Source: Myrica gale
Taxonomy: Eukaryota > Streptophyta > Magnoliopsida > Fagales > Myricaceae
NCBI GenBank assembly: GCA_963930655.1
Contig: OZ005619.1
Location: 17,693,752-17,757,751 of the forward strand
DNA length: 64,000 bases
Reading direction: 5' to 3'
In this document: one piece after another, positions 17,763-30,906 of the stretch
How the letters are laid out: each line of letters starts with the position of its first letter
How positions within the stretch are numbered: position 1 is the first letter of the stretch
Position numbers and translations under genes: made by a program
Notes under the pieces: generated by a model
Databases searched by the model: none
What the model was told of the DNA's origin: nothing
Seen by the model: only the letters and a program-made list of their open reading frames with translations

Positions 17763-18944
17763 GGGTTAAATACACTTTGCCCCCCTTATCTTTAGGGTCA
17801 TTTAAACTTTGCACTCCGATATATTATTTTTGACACGTTTGACCCCTTAACTTACACATTTTTTCAATTTGGAAGCAAAGCTTCAACAAGTAGAAGCTTC
17901 TTGGCAAAGCTTCAAACAAAGAGGTTGGGTTGTTCACTTAATTGATTTTACTTCATTTACTTAAGATTAAAGATAGGGTCGGGCGGGCAGTGAAGGCTCG
18001 TTTAGTAGACAGCAAACTACGGCTTTGATGAGCAGCAAGCACCTACTCCTATCAAAATGAAAAGCAGCAAGCGGAGCTTGAAGAAACGAGCCCCTATCAG
18101 AGAAAGCCATTGCGTGCTAGCCCCTTGTATAGGGTTCCAAACCTGCGCACCCCTAAACTACAAACTTTGAAGCTCCTACTTTTATTTATGAGATATTTGA
18201 AGAAGCCCCTTTCTACAAACCTTTCTATAATATAAGGGAAGCTCGAAGAGCTTTCTTCGCATGCTTGAGCGCATCTTTCCCCTTTCTATTAGTAAGGTTG
18301 TTCAAAGGCAAAACTTTAGTTCCTTTATGACTAAACGAATTTAATAGGGGTAAGGGGCGCTAACGAGCAAGAAAAGGCCCCTTACTATAGATAGGATAAG
18401 ACGTCTTTACTAATATTATAAGGTATAAGGCAATTCTTTTTCAAAGTAAATTTTCGCGCTTCTTGCTTGAGAAAGATTGCAGGGGCGCGTTAGCGCCCTT
18501 CCTTCAGCTGGCTCCATTCTTGTACAGATTGTGTATTAATCTACTATAATTATAGTATACACTATTCTTGTGAACTACTGCATTTATCCGAGTGATCCAC
18601 AAACGACGAAAATCTCTCTTTTGCCTACCTCTATCTGTACCCAAATTGCCCATCAATTTAGACGGAATTCGTCAAAACGTGGGGTGCAATGTGTAAATGC
18701 AAAGATAATGGGAGCAATGTGTACATACCTCCAAAGATAAAGGGGCAATGTGTACATACCCTCAAAGATAAGGGGGCATGTGTAAATATTTTGACAGAAT
18801 CCGTCTAAATTGACGGACAATTTGGGTACGAGGTCCAAATTGAAAAAATGTGTAAGTTAAGGAATCCAATGTGTCAAAAATAATACATCGGGGTGCAAAG
18901 TGTAAATGACCCTAAAGATAAGGGGAGCAAAGTGTATTTAACCC
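17763..18944. mobile_element. Mutator-type long-TIR element with 9-bp TSD
   Basis: The element begins gggttaaatac and ends gtatttaaccc, a perfect 11-bp inversion. The first about 110 bp match the last about 110 bp in inverted orientation with few differences (aaagataaggg, gtcaaaaataat and tgtgtaagttaag occur in both arms). Flanks are attcttttt (17754-17762) and attctttta (18945-18953), a 9-bp target duplication with one change. A second, inner inverted repeat (about 18640-18680 against 18780-18820, sharing aatttagacgg) surrounds short tandem units around gcaatgtgtacatacc. No transposase is encoded. The interior left side is occupied by a mitochondrial-looking block described separately. Confidence 0.8.
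17873..18637. other. Mitochondrial-like DNA block (probable NUMT) inside the TIR element
   Basis: The left arm of the host element stops after caatttgga, and its expected continuation resumes at about 18638 (acccaaattg...). The intervening roughly 760 bp differ completely in style: words such as gcgctaacgagcaag, gaggggcgcgttagcgcc-like inverted segments, caagcggagcttgaag and cgcatgcttgagcgc. These are typical of plant mitochondrial intergenic DNA as I remember it. No mitochondrial gene is recognised in it. The mitochondrial assignment is from recall, not a search. Confidence 0.6.
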
Positions 18945-21492
18945 ATTCTTTTATTATGTAAAATAAATGTTGTGTACATGGCATTCTGAAAACAGCAATG
19001 AACATGAACTGCCTGCTTTTCTTACAAATCTATAATTTGGGGTGGGGGGAGGAACGAATTACAAAGCGACAGAGAGCCTCTGTGAATGACATTCACCAGC
19101 GCTGGCAGCTACTAAGGAAACCTTAATGCTCCCATCACCACAGGACAGGTACATTCACAGTTCTTGATTTTAAATGAAAATATTTAATCATTCCCTCCAT
19201 CTCCGACAGAAGAATCATAAAATGGGCAAAGCTTCCATCAACTTGCAAGATTCTGAATGTTAGGTACTTTGAATACACTCATCACCACAATATTAGCAAG
19301 ACCTGGAGTGATCACTTCCAAAATAATCCGGATGCTTGCTAGTCTGAATAATAGAAAAAAGCAACAAGGATAAGCAAAAAAGACCAACCACCATCTTAGC
19401 CAACTTCCCAGGAGTTGCTACTTCTTTAAAACTAGATGAAATGAATCAATTCGAATTAAAAACAGATTTTTTTTTTTGGGGGGGGGGGGGGTCTAAGTAA
19501 TTGATTCATTGTCTTGATATGCACAAAATACACGGGAGGACCCCTTACACAGGTATCAAACCTTGTCAAGGCAGGTGGGGATAGCCACCCAACAGTAATA
19601 GTAAACAGCGAAAAAACCTCTAACCAGGGTGAATACAGAACAGGCACAAAACACCAAGGCTAAAGTCAACTATGATATACATTCAACAGGTCCTTAATCT
19701 ATTCGTGCTCCCCCTAAAGACTAACTCAGAGACACCCCATCTTGCAGCAATGTCAAGGTTGGTAGATGAGGCCGAAATATTCTGAAGGAGATTGATTCTA
19801 GCTTTGACCAACCACGTCACTTCCTGTAGAACAGAGACCAGTTTCCTTTTCCCCCCACCATGCATCCTCAGATTCCTCTCTCCACACTGTGTAGACTAGT
19901 GCAGCCAGTAGAGATATACTGATTCTGGCAGCGAGGGAGTTTCCCTTAAACCCATAGAGACAAAAACAACAAAACAAAAAGGCAGCATGGAAGAGAGAGA
20001 GATAGCATCATCATGCAAGACAAGAATTAGAAGTCACAAGGGCGGGAAAGCACAGTTAACCATGGGACACCAACTGATCATAAAAAGACAAAAAGTAACT
20101 CAAATTGGAACATATTATTTTGTGCAAAAGTGAGGTTACTGAAACTCAATTGAGCTGTTAGGATCATGGTGGAAAAGAAAAAAACAGCATATAAACTTCT
20201 TTCTCATAGGGGAAAAGAACAGTTGCAACACAACAATATTTAGCTTCAATTAATACCGAAAATTATGAGAGAAACACAAGACAGAAGGAAGAATATATTC
20301 CTTGCACAAAGATTAATGGAAAATAAACATTGATATAAGATTAGCAAGAAATAATGAACACGAATCACAATCTATATCCCAACCGCAACGGACACGAATA
20401 CGAGAAAAATACCTTTAATTTATTGTTTCAATCCCTAAGAGAAATGTCAAGTTTATTGCAAACAAAACGACAGTGTAGCTCGAGCTCTTGCATATCTATA
20501 CATCACAACTCCTAGCAAGAAGTGCCAAATATGTATCCTTATCCAAGCATCGACTTATCTAATTGTGGCCAGGAGAAACCAATATCACCCCTGCAATTCA
20601 GGTATAGGGCAGATGAATATGCGTCAATTGAACTGTCCGCTTGAGTAACCAAAAATAATTCAAACAAAAATTGAAACTAAGGAGTTTAACATTGCAAACC
20701 TGGGTCGCAGAAATAAATCCCCATCTCCATTGATCAGATCCCAGCAGGAATAACAAGAAGATCTAGAAGCAAGACCTATGCAAATCGTATTTATAATACA
20801 AACTGAAAAGAAAAAGACCGAAATAGGAGCTCCTCAGATAATCCCTTGCTGATGAACTGAATGATCACATACCCACAGATTCTCTTTACTTTTTCGACAG
20901 GGAAGGTGGCAGGGGAATTAAAACAAAAGCTCAAGCTTGACAATTCTCACATGATATAGTTACCCTTCGCCAAAAACTTGGATTTTTCATCCATCAAATT
21001 TTGATAAGTGATAAAGAAAACACAAAGTACCTGACAGAAAATTGACCAGTCATCACTACATCACAATTCAACCTCCTCAAAATGGTTGTCTAAACAATTT
21101 CCAATCTGTAACTTTTTTTCCCTCATGCTCCCATCAAGGGAGGCAAAAGAATATACGGAACTGAACTAATACATAACCTCCGAATTGGGTTTCTTAACAT
21201 GTCAGAATTCCATGCATTTTTTCCCAACCCGAAAAACTTAAGGTTGAGAATGCCTTGCCCTTATCCATGTCAAGAACTAGCTGAACATTTGACAAGTACA
21301 TTACAAAATTTGCTAATCAATCTCACTTTGTACACATGTACAGAGGTGTAACGCAACTGCCTGTGGCCTGCCTCTTTGCAGGGTTTCAAGGACAGGTCCA
21401 ATACGCATCTTTTTCTCCTTTCTTTTCCTGATGCCCGCTCACTAGGGGACACAAAACTGGAAAAAATTAAGCATTATATATACAGGGCCGAC
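18945..21492. other. Intergenic and 3' flank of the CW zinc-finger gene
   Basis: No gene recognised on either strand. The part nearest 21492 is likely the 3' UTR of the minus-strand CW gene. A T-run followed by a G-run lies at about 19467-19491. ORFs here are short and lack family resemblance. Confidence 0.5.
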
Positions 21493-24400
21493 TTAGTCTC
21501 TAGCGCCACCAAAACCTGAACGACTTATGCCCTCCATTGCGATCCGGACCAGACGCACCAGTTCCTCTACATCTTGGAAACTGAAATCAAAGACCTTTTT
21601 AACAGAAGTATCACAATCCCTATTTTGTTCGTCTGCAAGGATTACATTAGCAGTCACAAAAGCAGTCTGGGATTTTCTAGAGGCTGCCATCGCAAAATCT
21701 ACATCCTGTGTCTGCAAAACAACAGAACAGTAATTTTTACTCTCTGACAGCAAATTTTGCCTTAAGATACAGATATAGTAGAAACCATTGCGCTGTAAGA
21801 GACATCCAACAAGACCTAAGCTGTAATAATCCATAATTACTACGGAAATCTAATATAAGCCTACTATGAGTCTGCCAACGACAGAACAATAGATTGCGTT
21901 AAGTTGGACAGTCAAAATTAACCATGCACAATCCTGTTGCTCCAACGATAGCATGTACTGCAAGACAAGTTCCATACCACTCTCATTCCCTCTCCAGCAT
22001 CATAATTTGTTATGAGAAACCAAGACTCCAAGACAGAGGATGACTGTAACCATAGAAGGCCCCAAGACAAAACAACAAAGAGTTTGGATGAAATAAGGCA
22101 GAAACAGGGGATTAGATCAACTTACAAAATCGAGCAGCCGAACAAAGTTTGGGCGGTTTCGAGCAACAATGATTTGGTTTCCAACAACATGAAGACCAGT
22201 GCCCTTGGATAAATTCCCCTTGTCCACAGTTGCCGGATTATTTAAGTTATCAACATCTGAAGCAGAAGATGATGGAGATTCACCTATATATGTGAGTTAA
22301 GAAGACAGTTACATCACCAGTTTTGCATCTTTTTACTCGAGCTAGTTACACTTGCACAAATATAGCCTCATAGTATGCTTTATATACAACTATAAAGGCT
22401 TTCAACATTTAGAATAAGAATTCTTTGGGAGATAAAAGAACAACCTCATGCAAAAGAATGCGTAGACATCATCTAAATAACACAACCTCAAAAAGAAGTT
22501 GACACCTAATTGTACAACATGAGAGGCCCAAACAACCATGGACTTCTAGCTGTACCATGACCTTCTTTTATTACCTTGAGGAACCACCTGTAAAGTTGCT
22601 TGCAACTCATGCCGATCTCTGTTTGCACTATAATTTTTACAATAGACCACCCTCATGTACGCCACCTCCAAGCATTTGTAGGCCAAAGCGGCAGCAGCCA
22701 TCTCTTGGCGCGTTTCGTATTCAAGGGCACAGAGTCTGTAAAAATTAAGGTTCAGCACATACCACATGCAGGAGTGACAGACAAAGAAGACCCTAAAAAG
22801 TAGAGCACCCTGAATAATACACTTAAGTCACTTGGGAAGCAACTGTTTCCCCTTACAATAAACATCCCTACCAGCAAAAAAAACAAAACCACCAACAGCA
22901 GCTACTTACAGTGACAATCTCTAAAAGCTAAACTACATATAATTGAGCTGTCATTAAGGTCAGTTGAGCAAACCAATCAAAATCTAATCGTGAATAGATA
23001 AATATTGGAAGTGTAACTGTCACAGTCTGATGCATAGCTGAGACAAGACAAGCTAAATATGAGGCTGCTGGATCCCAGCTCAAAAAGGAGGATTGAATTT
23101 GGCCCAAGATCCTGCAAAATCTGGAAAAGACTTCAGCTGAACCCAAGCATAAACTTAAGCAGCTGGTTTGTGGTCCAGATTTTAGACAACAAACAAGCAG
23201 TTTAATGTCATCTACTCGCCCTCAGGCTGGCTTTAACAAGTAATAAGGTCAAGCTAGTTTGATTAGCTCAGTTAATCTCCCAGTGTTTATCATGATACAA
23301 ACAAGTTATTAAATGTTATATGCTTACGCTTGGATTTAACAATCAATAATCTCAAGCCAATAAAAGTAACTTTGTTGATCTACATCCAAATGCTGTCCCA
23401 GAATCTTTGGGACAGGATCCTGGATTAAAGAAAAAAGGAGAAATGGTCAAACCAATGAGTTGGACATCATGGAGAAGGTTAATAATGAAGAAATTTTTTG
23501 TATATTTTTTCTCTGTCATTGAAAAGATTGCTTCCTTCCACCATCAAATTCTTTCTGGACTACACCTTCTTAGAGGAGGTACCAAAAAGGTAGAGTTGTG
23601 CTTAAGATGTACTTCACTAAGGTTCAAAAGCAAATTGACAGAGTCAATAAGCTAGTGCACATGAGAGAGAGAGAGATTTTTAAGAATGTTCACCACATTA
23701 GATTCCTAATACACATCATAAAAATATAGAAAAAACCTCAGGAGAACAGCGCTTTCTCTCAGAAGATTCAAGTTTCACTTACTCGCAAAGTTTAGCTGCG
23801 GTGCCATAAGCTTGAATTGGACTCATTTCCCCATTTCTGCCACCCTCGTTATAGCAATTTTCTAGAAGTGAAGCTCCATGGAGAAACTTTAAGGCAGCTT
23901 GGAAGTAAGCCTCATTACTTTCAAAACCAAAGCAAGAGCTCTATGAAAGATATTAAAATTATTCCACAGGTTAGAAAAGCTGGAGACACAAAATATCAAC
24001 AATAGAAACAGAAAGTCAACAGATTACAACTGTAAGGGAGGAACCTTGAGACGATCTGCAGTATCTCTAAGCTCTTTGGCTTCTTTTAGGATGTTAGTAG
24101 CAGTCTGGCTGGAGGATATCATTGGAGTTGAGGCATTCAGATCTTTGATCCCTTGTCTATCAGGCTGAAGAGGACCTGAACTGTGTTTGACTCCATTGCT
24201 ATTATTAACATTCCCGGAATTTTTTAATGCCTGTGACGCATCAAGTGCTGCATCAATAGCACAACCATCAGCTATACCTCCTTTATGGGGTCCTGGTACA
24301 GGTCCACGACCGAGGGATACTGTTTCTTGCTTATGTTCACCACACGAAAATGAGAGCAACTTCGATTTCCCATCTCTTCGCTCTATTTGAATAGGATCAC

Positions 24401-27400
24401 CTTTATTTTCACCCTCAATCGGGCTCTCCTGGGGACCAAGCTTCCCATTTCTCTTACATGGAACACTCAATTTCAAGTCTGAACCATCATATTCTTTTCC
24501 TTTTAACTTGGTATCCATTCGACTGTCACTTGACCATTGTCCTACAGGATCCCTCCTCCTAACATGATTGTTCTCATCCTTGCCAAACTTAATACCAGAG
24601 GTTTGAGTAAAACTGAGTCTAAGATCAGCTGCTGTTTCATGAACAGGAACTCGGTGATTGGAGTCAACCTCTAACTCAATCTTGTGGCTCTTCTTCGTAG
24701 ACTTATGAACTGGATCAGAAACCTTTATCTTATTCCTATCAAACTCAGATGTGGAACTTCTGCTCTTGCCCCTAGATCGTGAAGAGGTACCCTTACCAGA
24801 TTTCTGCAGAACAGCATTGTCACGGTGGTGGTTCTTCACTCTATCCTCATCATAGTTATGGTCTCGAGTGTGCAGATCATTGAGGAACCGGACATTTTGC
24901 TCTACAATATTAACATCACCATTAAGCAAATGGCTAGTTCCAACTTCAGAGGAAGATTTCTCTTTACCACTGAGTTTGCGACCAGCATCTCCGTCCCTAT
25001 ACTCTGGTGCAGAAAATTTGTGGGAATCAGGATGTATCACTGTCCCAGGCATATTAATCTCAGCATTACTGTCCCCATCTGAACATCTTCTGCAATCATC
25101 CATCACAGGGTGACCACCGTTCATAGCATCATCTCTCCCCATAATATCACCTCCAGCCGATGTAAACTTGTCTAAATTAAAAGTCCTCAAAGGTGAAGAG
25201 GAAACTGACTCCACTGGAGAGCCTTTCACTTCTTCAATGTTGGCTCTAGTTCTACGGGATCCTGAAACCTTTGAAGAGATTGAAGTGGCAGCCACTGAAA
25301 CACGTCCAGATCCCAAATCCCTCCTCAATGAATCAACAATATCCATAGTTTGCTCAGATGCTATCTTCTTTTTATGCTTTCTGAGTAGCTGGTCCTTGTC
25401 ATTTCTCCCAACTTCTTCCATACCATCAACTGGATGATTTCTAGTGCCTGACAAGAAACTTTCTGACATCCTGCCTTTTTTGTTTGACTTATCATCAGCA
25501 TCATTACTGCCAGAAACCTTCACCTCAGTCTTTGAAACCTTGAGCTTCTTTTCCTTCCTGAATCCACTTTCGCTACTTTCCTCTTTCTCAGGTACTCTGC
25601 CATCAGGTGCAGAATTTGGAAATGTTTCTATCTCATTCTTCTTGTCCCTCTGATCCTTTGATTTCCGTTTCCTCAAAGAAATAGCACTACTGCTGGACAT
25701 TTTCACATCCAAGGACCCACCACCAGACAAAACTAGGGGTTGGTCTCTCAGTTTCTTGTCAGCAACCAGCACCTTGTCCTTGACATCACACTTTCTGTCC
25801 TCGGATAAGCAATAGTCATCATGTTTCCTGAAATCCTTTGCATTTCCCTTAGTTGGCAAAACAGTACTCGAACTAATACGCACCCTGCCAAGGTCAACTT
25901 TTGAAGTCGGATTTTTGTTGGCATAGTGCAAATCATCTATCCTTGACTTCTTGGAGGTTCCACATCCATTTTCGTCAGCCTCCCTTTTAGTTTTCATTTT
26001 TATTCGTTTTGCATCACCTGCAGAAGTTTGACACCCGAAATAGACGCACAGACACATAGTTACCTACTATCCCACCAATTCAGACAGCCACATGAAATTA
26101 CTTCTGAACTGAAATAACATACCTCCAGCAGTTGGCTTTTCTCTCTGATTAGGTATGTTTTGTGACGGACTCAAATGTTGGGAACTCGATTTCTTCATCA
26201 AATTTGTTTCTGCATGATGCTGGTTTGTGCCATTTAAGCTCCTGCTTTTAACTGATTCTTGCAGCTTATTTTTTGCAGAGGTTGAGATCTGAGCAAGGCC
26301 ACCAATGGTTCCAGAATTTGCTTTTTCCTTAACACCATGTCTTTTCTTTCCTCTATCAGAAATGGCATGAGAACTGAAATTCTGGTGATTATGGTCAAGA
26401 TGTTGCACATCACCCAAGGATACTCCCAATGCAGATCCAGTGACATGATTTTGTAAGCTGTTCTGATTCTCAGAAACTGATAATTGATACAATGCATTTA
26501 GGGCTTTTGTTGTCTCCTCCTCACTAATGTCACAATGATTCATACCCGACCTGTTAAAACAATTCCATAGCACGATGAGTCATTCTTATGTACACAAAAG
26601 CACAAAACAGAGAATGCTTGACAAAGAGAAAAGAGTACTGTACTCAGAACATTATTTAGGATTCAGCTGAAGTAGTCCCTAGATCATACATTGATTTAAC
26701 TGAACATGTTGGTTTATCCAACTATATGCAATTCCGAAGGAAGAAAGCAACTTACAGCCAATTCAGCATGCTACACAACCACTTATCAGGTAGTTGCTCT
26801 GGCTTTGTACCAAAGGGTAGAAGCCGCCACTTCTGACAACTGTCACACTGTACCCAATCTTCTTCTATAACTACAGGAGCTGCCATAGATGGTGCCATCT
26901 TAGAAGTGTGTCCGTTTGCTGTAATAGGACATGCAGCTAAAGCATCTTGTATAGTTGTCCCACATATTGACTGCTTATCAACTTTCTTACCACTTAATCT
27001 GCCCTTTCGTTTCTCCAGGAATGCATTCCGTTGAATTTCAACAGCACCAACGTTAGCATCTTTGGGTTGATCGCCGCGAGGCCTCCCAATTAGATCCATC
27101 CGATTATCTTTCTCTTCCAAACTTGTCAATGACAATGAATCTCTATGATTATCTCTGCTCTTATCATCCTTCCATGGCTTTATCCTTTGAATTTTACTGT
27201 TACTATCAGTAACACCATCAATAGTACTATTTTTATCATTTGGTTCTGCACTTTCACCAAACCTTGAGCTTTCCTTCGTTGACACAGCTGCTGACTTGCC
27301 ATTGCTTAGCATCCCCCTTGACTTATTTTTGCCCTCAAATGATAGCATTTCTGTCTTAAAAGGAACCTTAGCTTCATTATCTTCACAAAATGTAGCTTTC

Positions 27401-30092
27401 CAACCAACCTTCTCCTTTTGAGGATTTAAACCTTCCTCACATTTGGACTCACCAGAGTAACCTTTTAAGGAGGCAGAAATTTTCTGATGATTACCTTCAT
27501 CCTTACGGTCAAGTAAAATATCCTTGTGGAAATTTACCCCCCTATTTCCCCGGAAATTTTCCACTAAACTACTTCTTGGATTTCCCACCTCGGTCTTGAC
27601 ATGGTCCTGGCCTGATATTGACTCCGAGGACTCCTCTTTCACTAATTCAGAGGAAAGTAATTTACCTTTCCCACCATCCTTGGCAATTTTGGTTTCATTT
27701 GCTGATATTTTCTTCAGTTCTAATGCCATGTCATCCTCAATATCTGTGCCATTGTCTTGCCTCACTTCTACCTGACTTTTACTTCTCCGTGCTGATTTGG
27801 TTTCCTTTTTCTTCAACACTTTCCCATTTGCCATCGTTGAAGCTGACTCATTCACAAACAACACATAGTCTTCCTGACAACCATTGAGGGGTGCCAATGT
27901 CTTATTGACACTACAGTTTTTTTCCCTTCTTGTCAAACAAAGCAGACTGTCAGGAAGAGGTGATACCATTAAATCCCCAAGGATAGGGAAGGATGTCATC
28001 TCCTGCACCAAGTATCAACGCGTACACAAATATCATTAACCACGAGCAGATCATTTTAGTTCCATCAATTGCAAATAAATAGAATACGCAGAAAAGCCTA
28101 AACAAACCATTACCTGAATGATGCTAGTAGGAGACTTATCAATGGTCACTTGAGATATGGGTGAAATCCCCTCACTTTCCTCCAGGCTGTTTCCCAATGA
28201 CGAAGATGGGGAGTAATCAAGTCCAAGACCACTATAAATTGCTGCATTCTTCTGTCCCGAGTTATCAGCACCCACTTTAAGCCGAACTTTTAGTGTTCTT
28301 TGGTCAGTTGGATTCCCTGATCTGTTGGAAGTTTCACCTTTCAAGGGACTTTTCTCGGCAACTTGACTTTGATTAATGGAAACATCTACAGAGGAAGCTC
28401 TTGGATTATGCAATGGATGGGCACTACAGGAAGCTGTCCCAAGCCTCAAAGATGGGGTCATATTCGAGGGAGCTTTCAAGTTCTGAGAGGCACCCTGTAT
28501 GGCAACATAGCCGACCATTTTCAAGTGGACAAAAATTCTCCCAGATGATGACAATGATATTTGAAAAAGTGAATATACCTCGGTGGATAAATTGTTAGGA
28601 GATCTAGGTGCATTGCAGTTTCTTTGAGGAGTCTTTGGACAAGACCAGATAGAAGCAGAGCGTTCATAGGTAGGCAAAAATGATCCATAGGCACCAAATT
28701 TCGCCCCTGCCAAAATCATGAAAGTCCCATACAATAATTTCCAACGTGCACTCTCTCTGTGATTGAAGACTCTCATAACAGGTCACTTACCCAAACTCTC
28801 AGCAGAAACCCCGCCTTCAAAATCTTTTTGAAAATGGCCAAGAACATTTTGAATCTTCTCATCCTTTATGAAAAAAAAAAAACTCTTAGTGTAAGTTATT
28901 TGTATACGGACAAGAATACAAATATCAATATATTTATCTATGAAATGTCCAGAATGATCAAAAAGGCCAAGTCCTTAGAATTACAGGAAAACTTTCTTTT
29001 AAACATTTTATTGTACAGTTTTGGTTTACCATTCCCTCGCTTCAACTAACAATTTTCTGACCATTCAATCGGTATCCAAAATGCCTTCACACTTTGACAG
29101 GAAATTCACACCAACAGTCAGCTTGGTAGTAACAGAGAGGAGGAAATGATATGATTGACCTTCTTCTACTCATTCTTTTAGTGCACGAAAGATTGTATAA
29201 TCAATGAAAGCAAGTCTTGAAATTTCATTTGGGGATTTAAGTTCTTTGTTTAAAAGGTCAAAGGTCCCGATTTTCTCCAAACAAGAATGGGTTACCAACT
29301 GCAAAAACTATTGGCTCAGTTCAGACCTAAATTCCACAGTGGAACCTAATATCAAAAGTTTCTCCACAGTTGGTTAGAACAAAAATGCTGCATAATCGAC
29401 TGACTATTATTCCAGTAACAATTATGCAAAACTATGCATTTTTGCATCTTTGAAAAAGCATCTCCAGAGGCTCTACAGCTAGACGAACCAAGTTTTGAAA
29501 CTTTACAACCAGCTCCAAGCTCTTCCATTATGCTCCACAAGCTTAATGAGCAAAGGGAAAAAATAAGATTGACAAAAGGTTTCTAAAGAGAAGCAGACAA
29601 GCAGCTAAATTTCTTGAACAATTCCTTTTTCGTTTCCCTTGGAGCAGAATTCGAAGATTTAGATATTCAATTTCCTTTTCCTACACTTCCCATGGACCAA
29701 ACGAACTGTTACGTACCATCGTACTACTGGCAACACAAACACCACAATAGATTTGATCATTTGAACCTCAACTCAACAAATTCCAGATAAATTAAAATTA
29801 AATTTCTTCACAATCATCAGTCGATACCTCCGAAGGAAAGTAACTAAACAATTGTCGAGCGAAACACAGAAACCCTTACAATGTAAGAGAGAGCGATATC
29901 AGGATCAATGTTCGTGTCGTCATCATCCTTGGCAAAGCAAGCCTCGCCTTCCTCAAGCTCATTGTTTTCCTCCATATCCACCATCCTACCCAAACCTGAC
30001 CCTAGCCCTATGGCCCCTATCCCTAACCCTGAATCCCTAACTTCCTCACAAACCCTCCTTCCCTGAAGTCCAACATCACCAAATCCTGTCAA
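21493..30092 (-). CDS. Plant CW-type zinc-finger protein, probable histone H3K4 methyl reader
   Basis: Eleven exons join in frame to 1712 aa: 30092-29880, 28863-28791, 28706-28579, 28494-28114, 28002-26756, 26550-26123, 26017-24045, 23940-23783, 22735-22575, 22283-22126, 21711-21493. The N-terminus has the family blocks EENNELEEGEA and DPDIALSYIDEK followed by a VLGHFQKDFEGG segment. The CW domain covers about residues 645-690, with W648, C651, C654, W657, W673, C675 and, across an intron, C687. The central 1000 residues are Ser/Lys/Asp-rich and low in predicted structure, with basic nuclear-localisation-like clusters (KKKSR, RKRKSK). The C-terminal part (SSCFGFESNEAYFQAALKFL, EMAAAALAYKCLEVAYM) is a conserved helical region. 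Known CW domains bind methylated H3K4; the gene's specific role is not inferable. The Met at 29984 (MVDMEENN) is an alternative start. Confidence 0.92.
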
Positions 30093-30714
30093 AAAAACCC
30101 ACCAAAACCCCCAAATCGAATGTCACAAACCCGACCCTAACCCCACCAAATCACAGACCCTCATTGAAATTTCGACAAATAAATCATATAATTACTGAAT
30201 TTTAATAACACACAACGCTCCCTACTAATCCACGATCGGGTTTCCGATATCGCAGTCTGGACACTGATCAAGCCGATCAGCTCCGACTCGGCTTGACTCG
30301 GACAGCGAGTTTGAAACCGGAATCGAATTCTCACTTCCCTCCCTTGGTTCGTCTTCGATGTGTTCACAACGCAGCAGAGAAAGAGCTGCGTTCCTGGTCT
30401 TTTTTATTTATTTATTTTTCTTTCCTTTTGTGTTTGTTCCCATTTGTTATTTTATTTCCCTCCTTTTGGATGAAATTATTCCTAAAACTCCGTATAGAAG
30501 AAGAAAACGGACCTTCGCTAGTAGCTGCCTAGCCAGAGACCATAAAACGTGCATTTATACATGTATATTCTTTGTCTTTTTTAACTTTATGTTTTTCCAG
30601 TTTTCATGCTTGATTCTGGGATGGTTCTGCCTGGGGATGGCGCGTGTGGATTTGATTCCGAAGCTGACTAAACGGCACCGTGTTGCCTGAAGTCAAGGGT
30701 CGGATGGTAACTTA
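30093..30714. promoter_or_regulatory. Upstream region of the CW zinc-finger gene
   Basis: Contains the minus-strand leader and promoter of the CW gene. The motif aaacggcaccgt lies near 30669. No clear TATA box or plus-strand gene is seen. Boundaries are nominal. Confidence 0.35.
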
Positions 30715-30903
30715 CTGTTTGTTTCCCGAAATTATAAATTAATATTTTTTTAACGTCAAACAATTCTTTATTATTATAATGTTCACTCAAATTTTCTCTT
30801 TCCTCACTTTTTCACCAACTTCCACAAAATATCTTTACTTTTTCATCAACTCCAATACCCCAACATTTCCAACACCCCAAAATTTTCACAAACAAACATC
30901 ACC
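30715..30903. mobile_element. Probable Tourist/Harbinger-like MITE
   Basis: An AT-rich 189-bp segment whose ends are roughly inverted: left ctgtttgtttcccgaaatt, right aattttcacaaacaaacat followed by cacc. It is flanked by TTA on both sides (30712-30714 and 30904-30906), the target size of PIF/Harbinger elements. The outermost few bases of the left end no longer match the right, so this call is less secure than the copies at 36952 and 60400. Confidence 0.45.
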
Positions 30904-30906
30904 TTA

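Noticed and set aside
26234-26497. Out-of-frame ORFs within the CW zinc-finger exons
   Set aside because: The true frame is fixed by splice phase and by CW-family residues; these are shadows.
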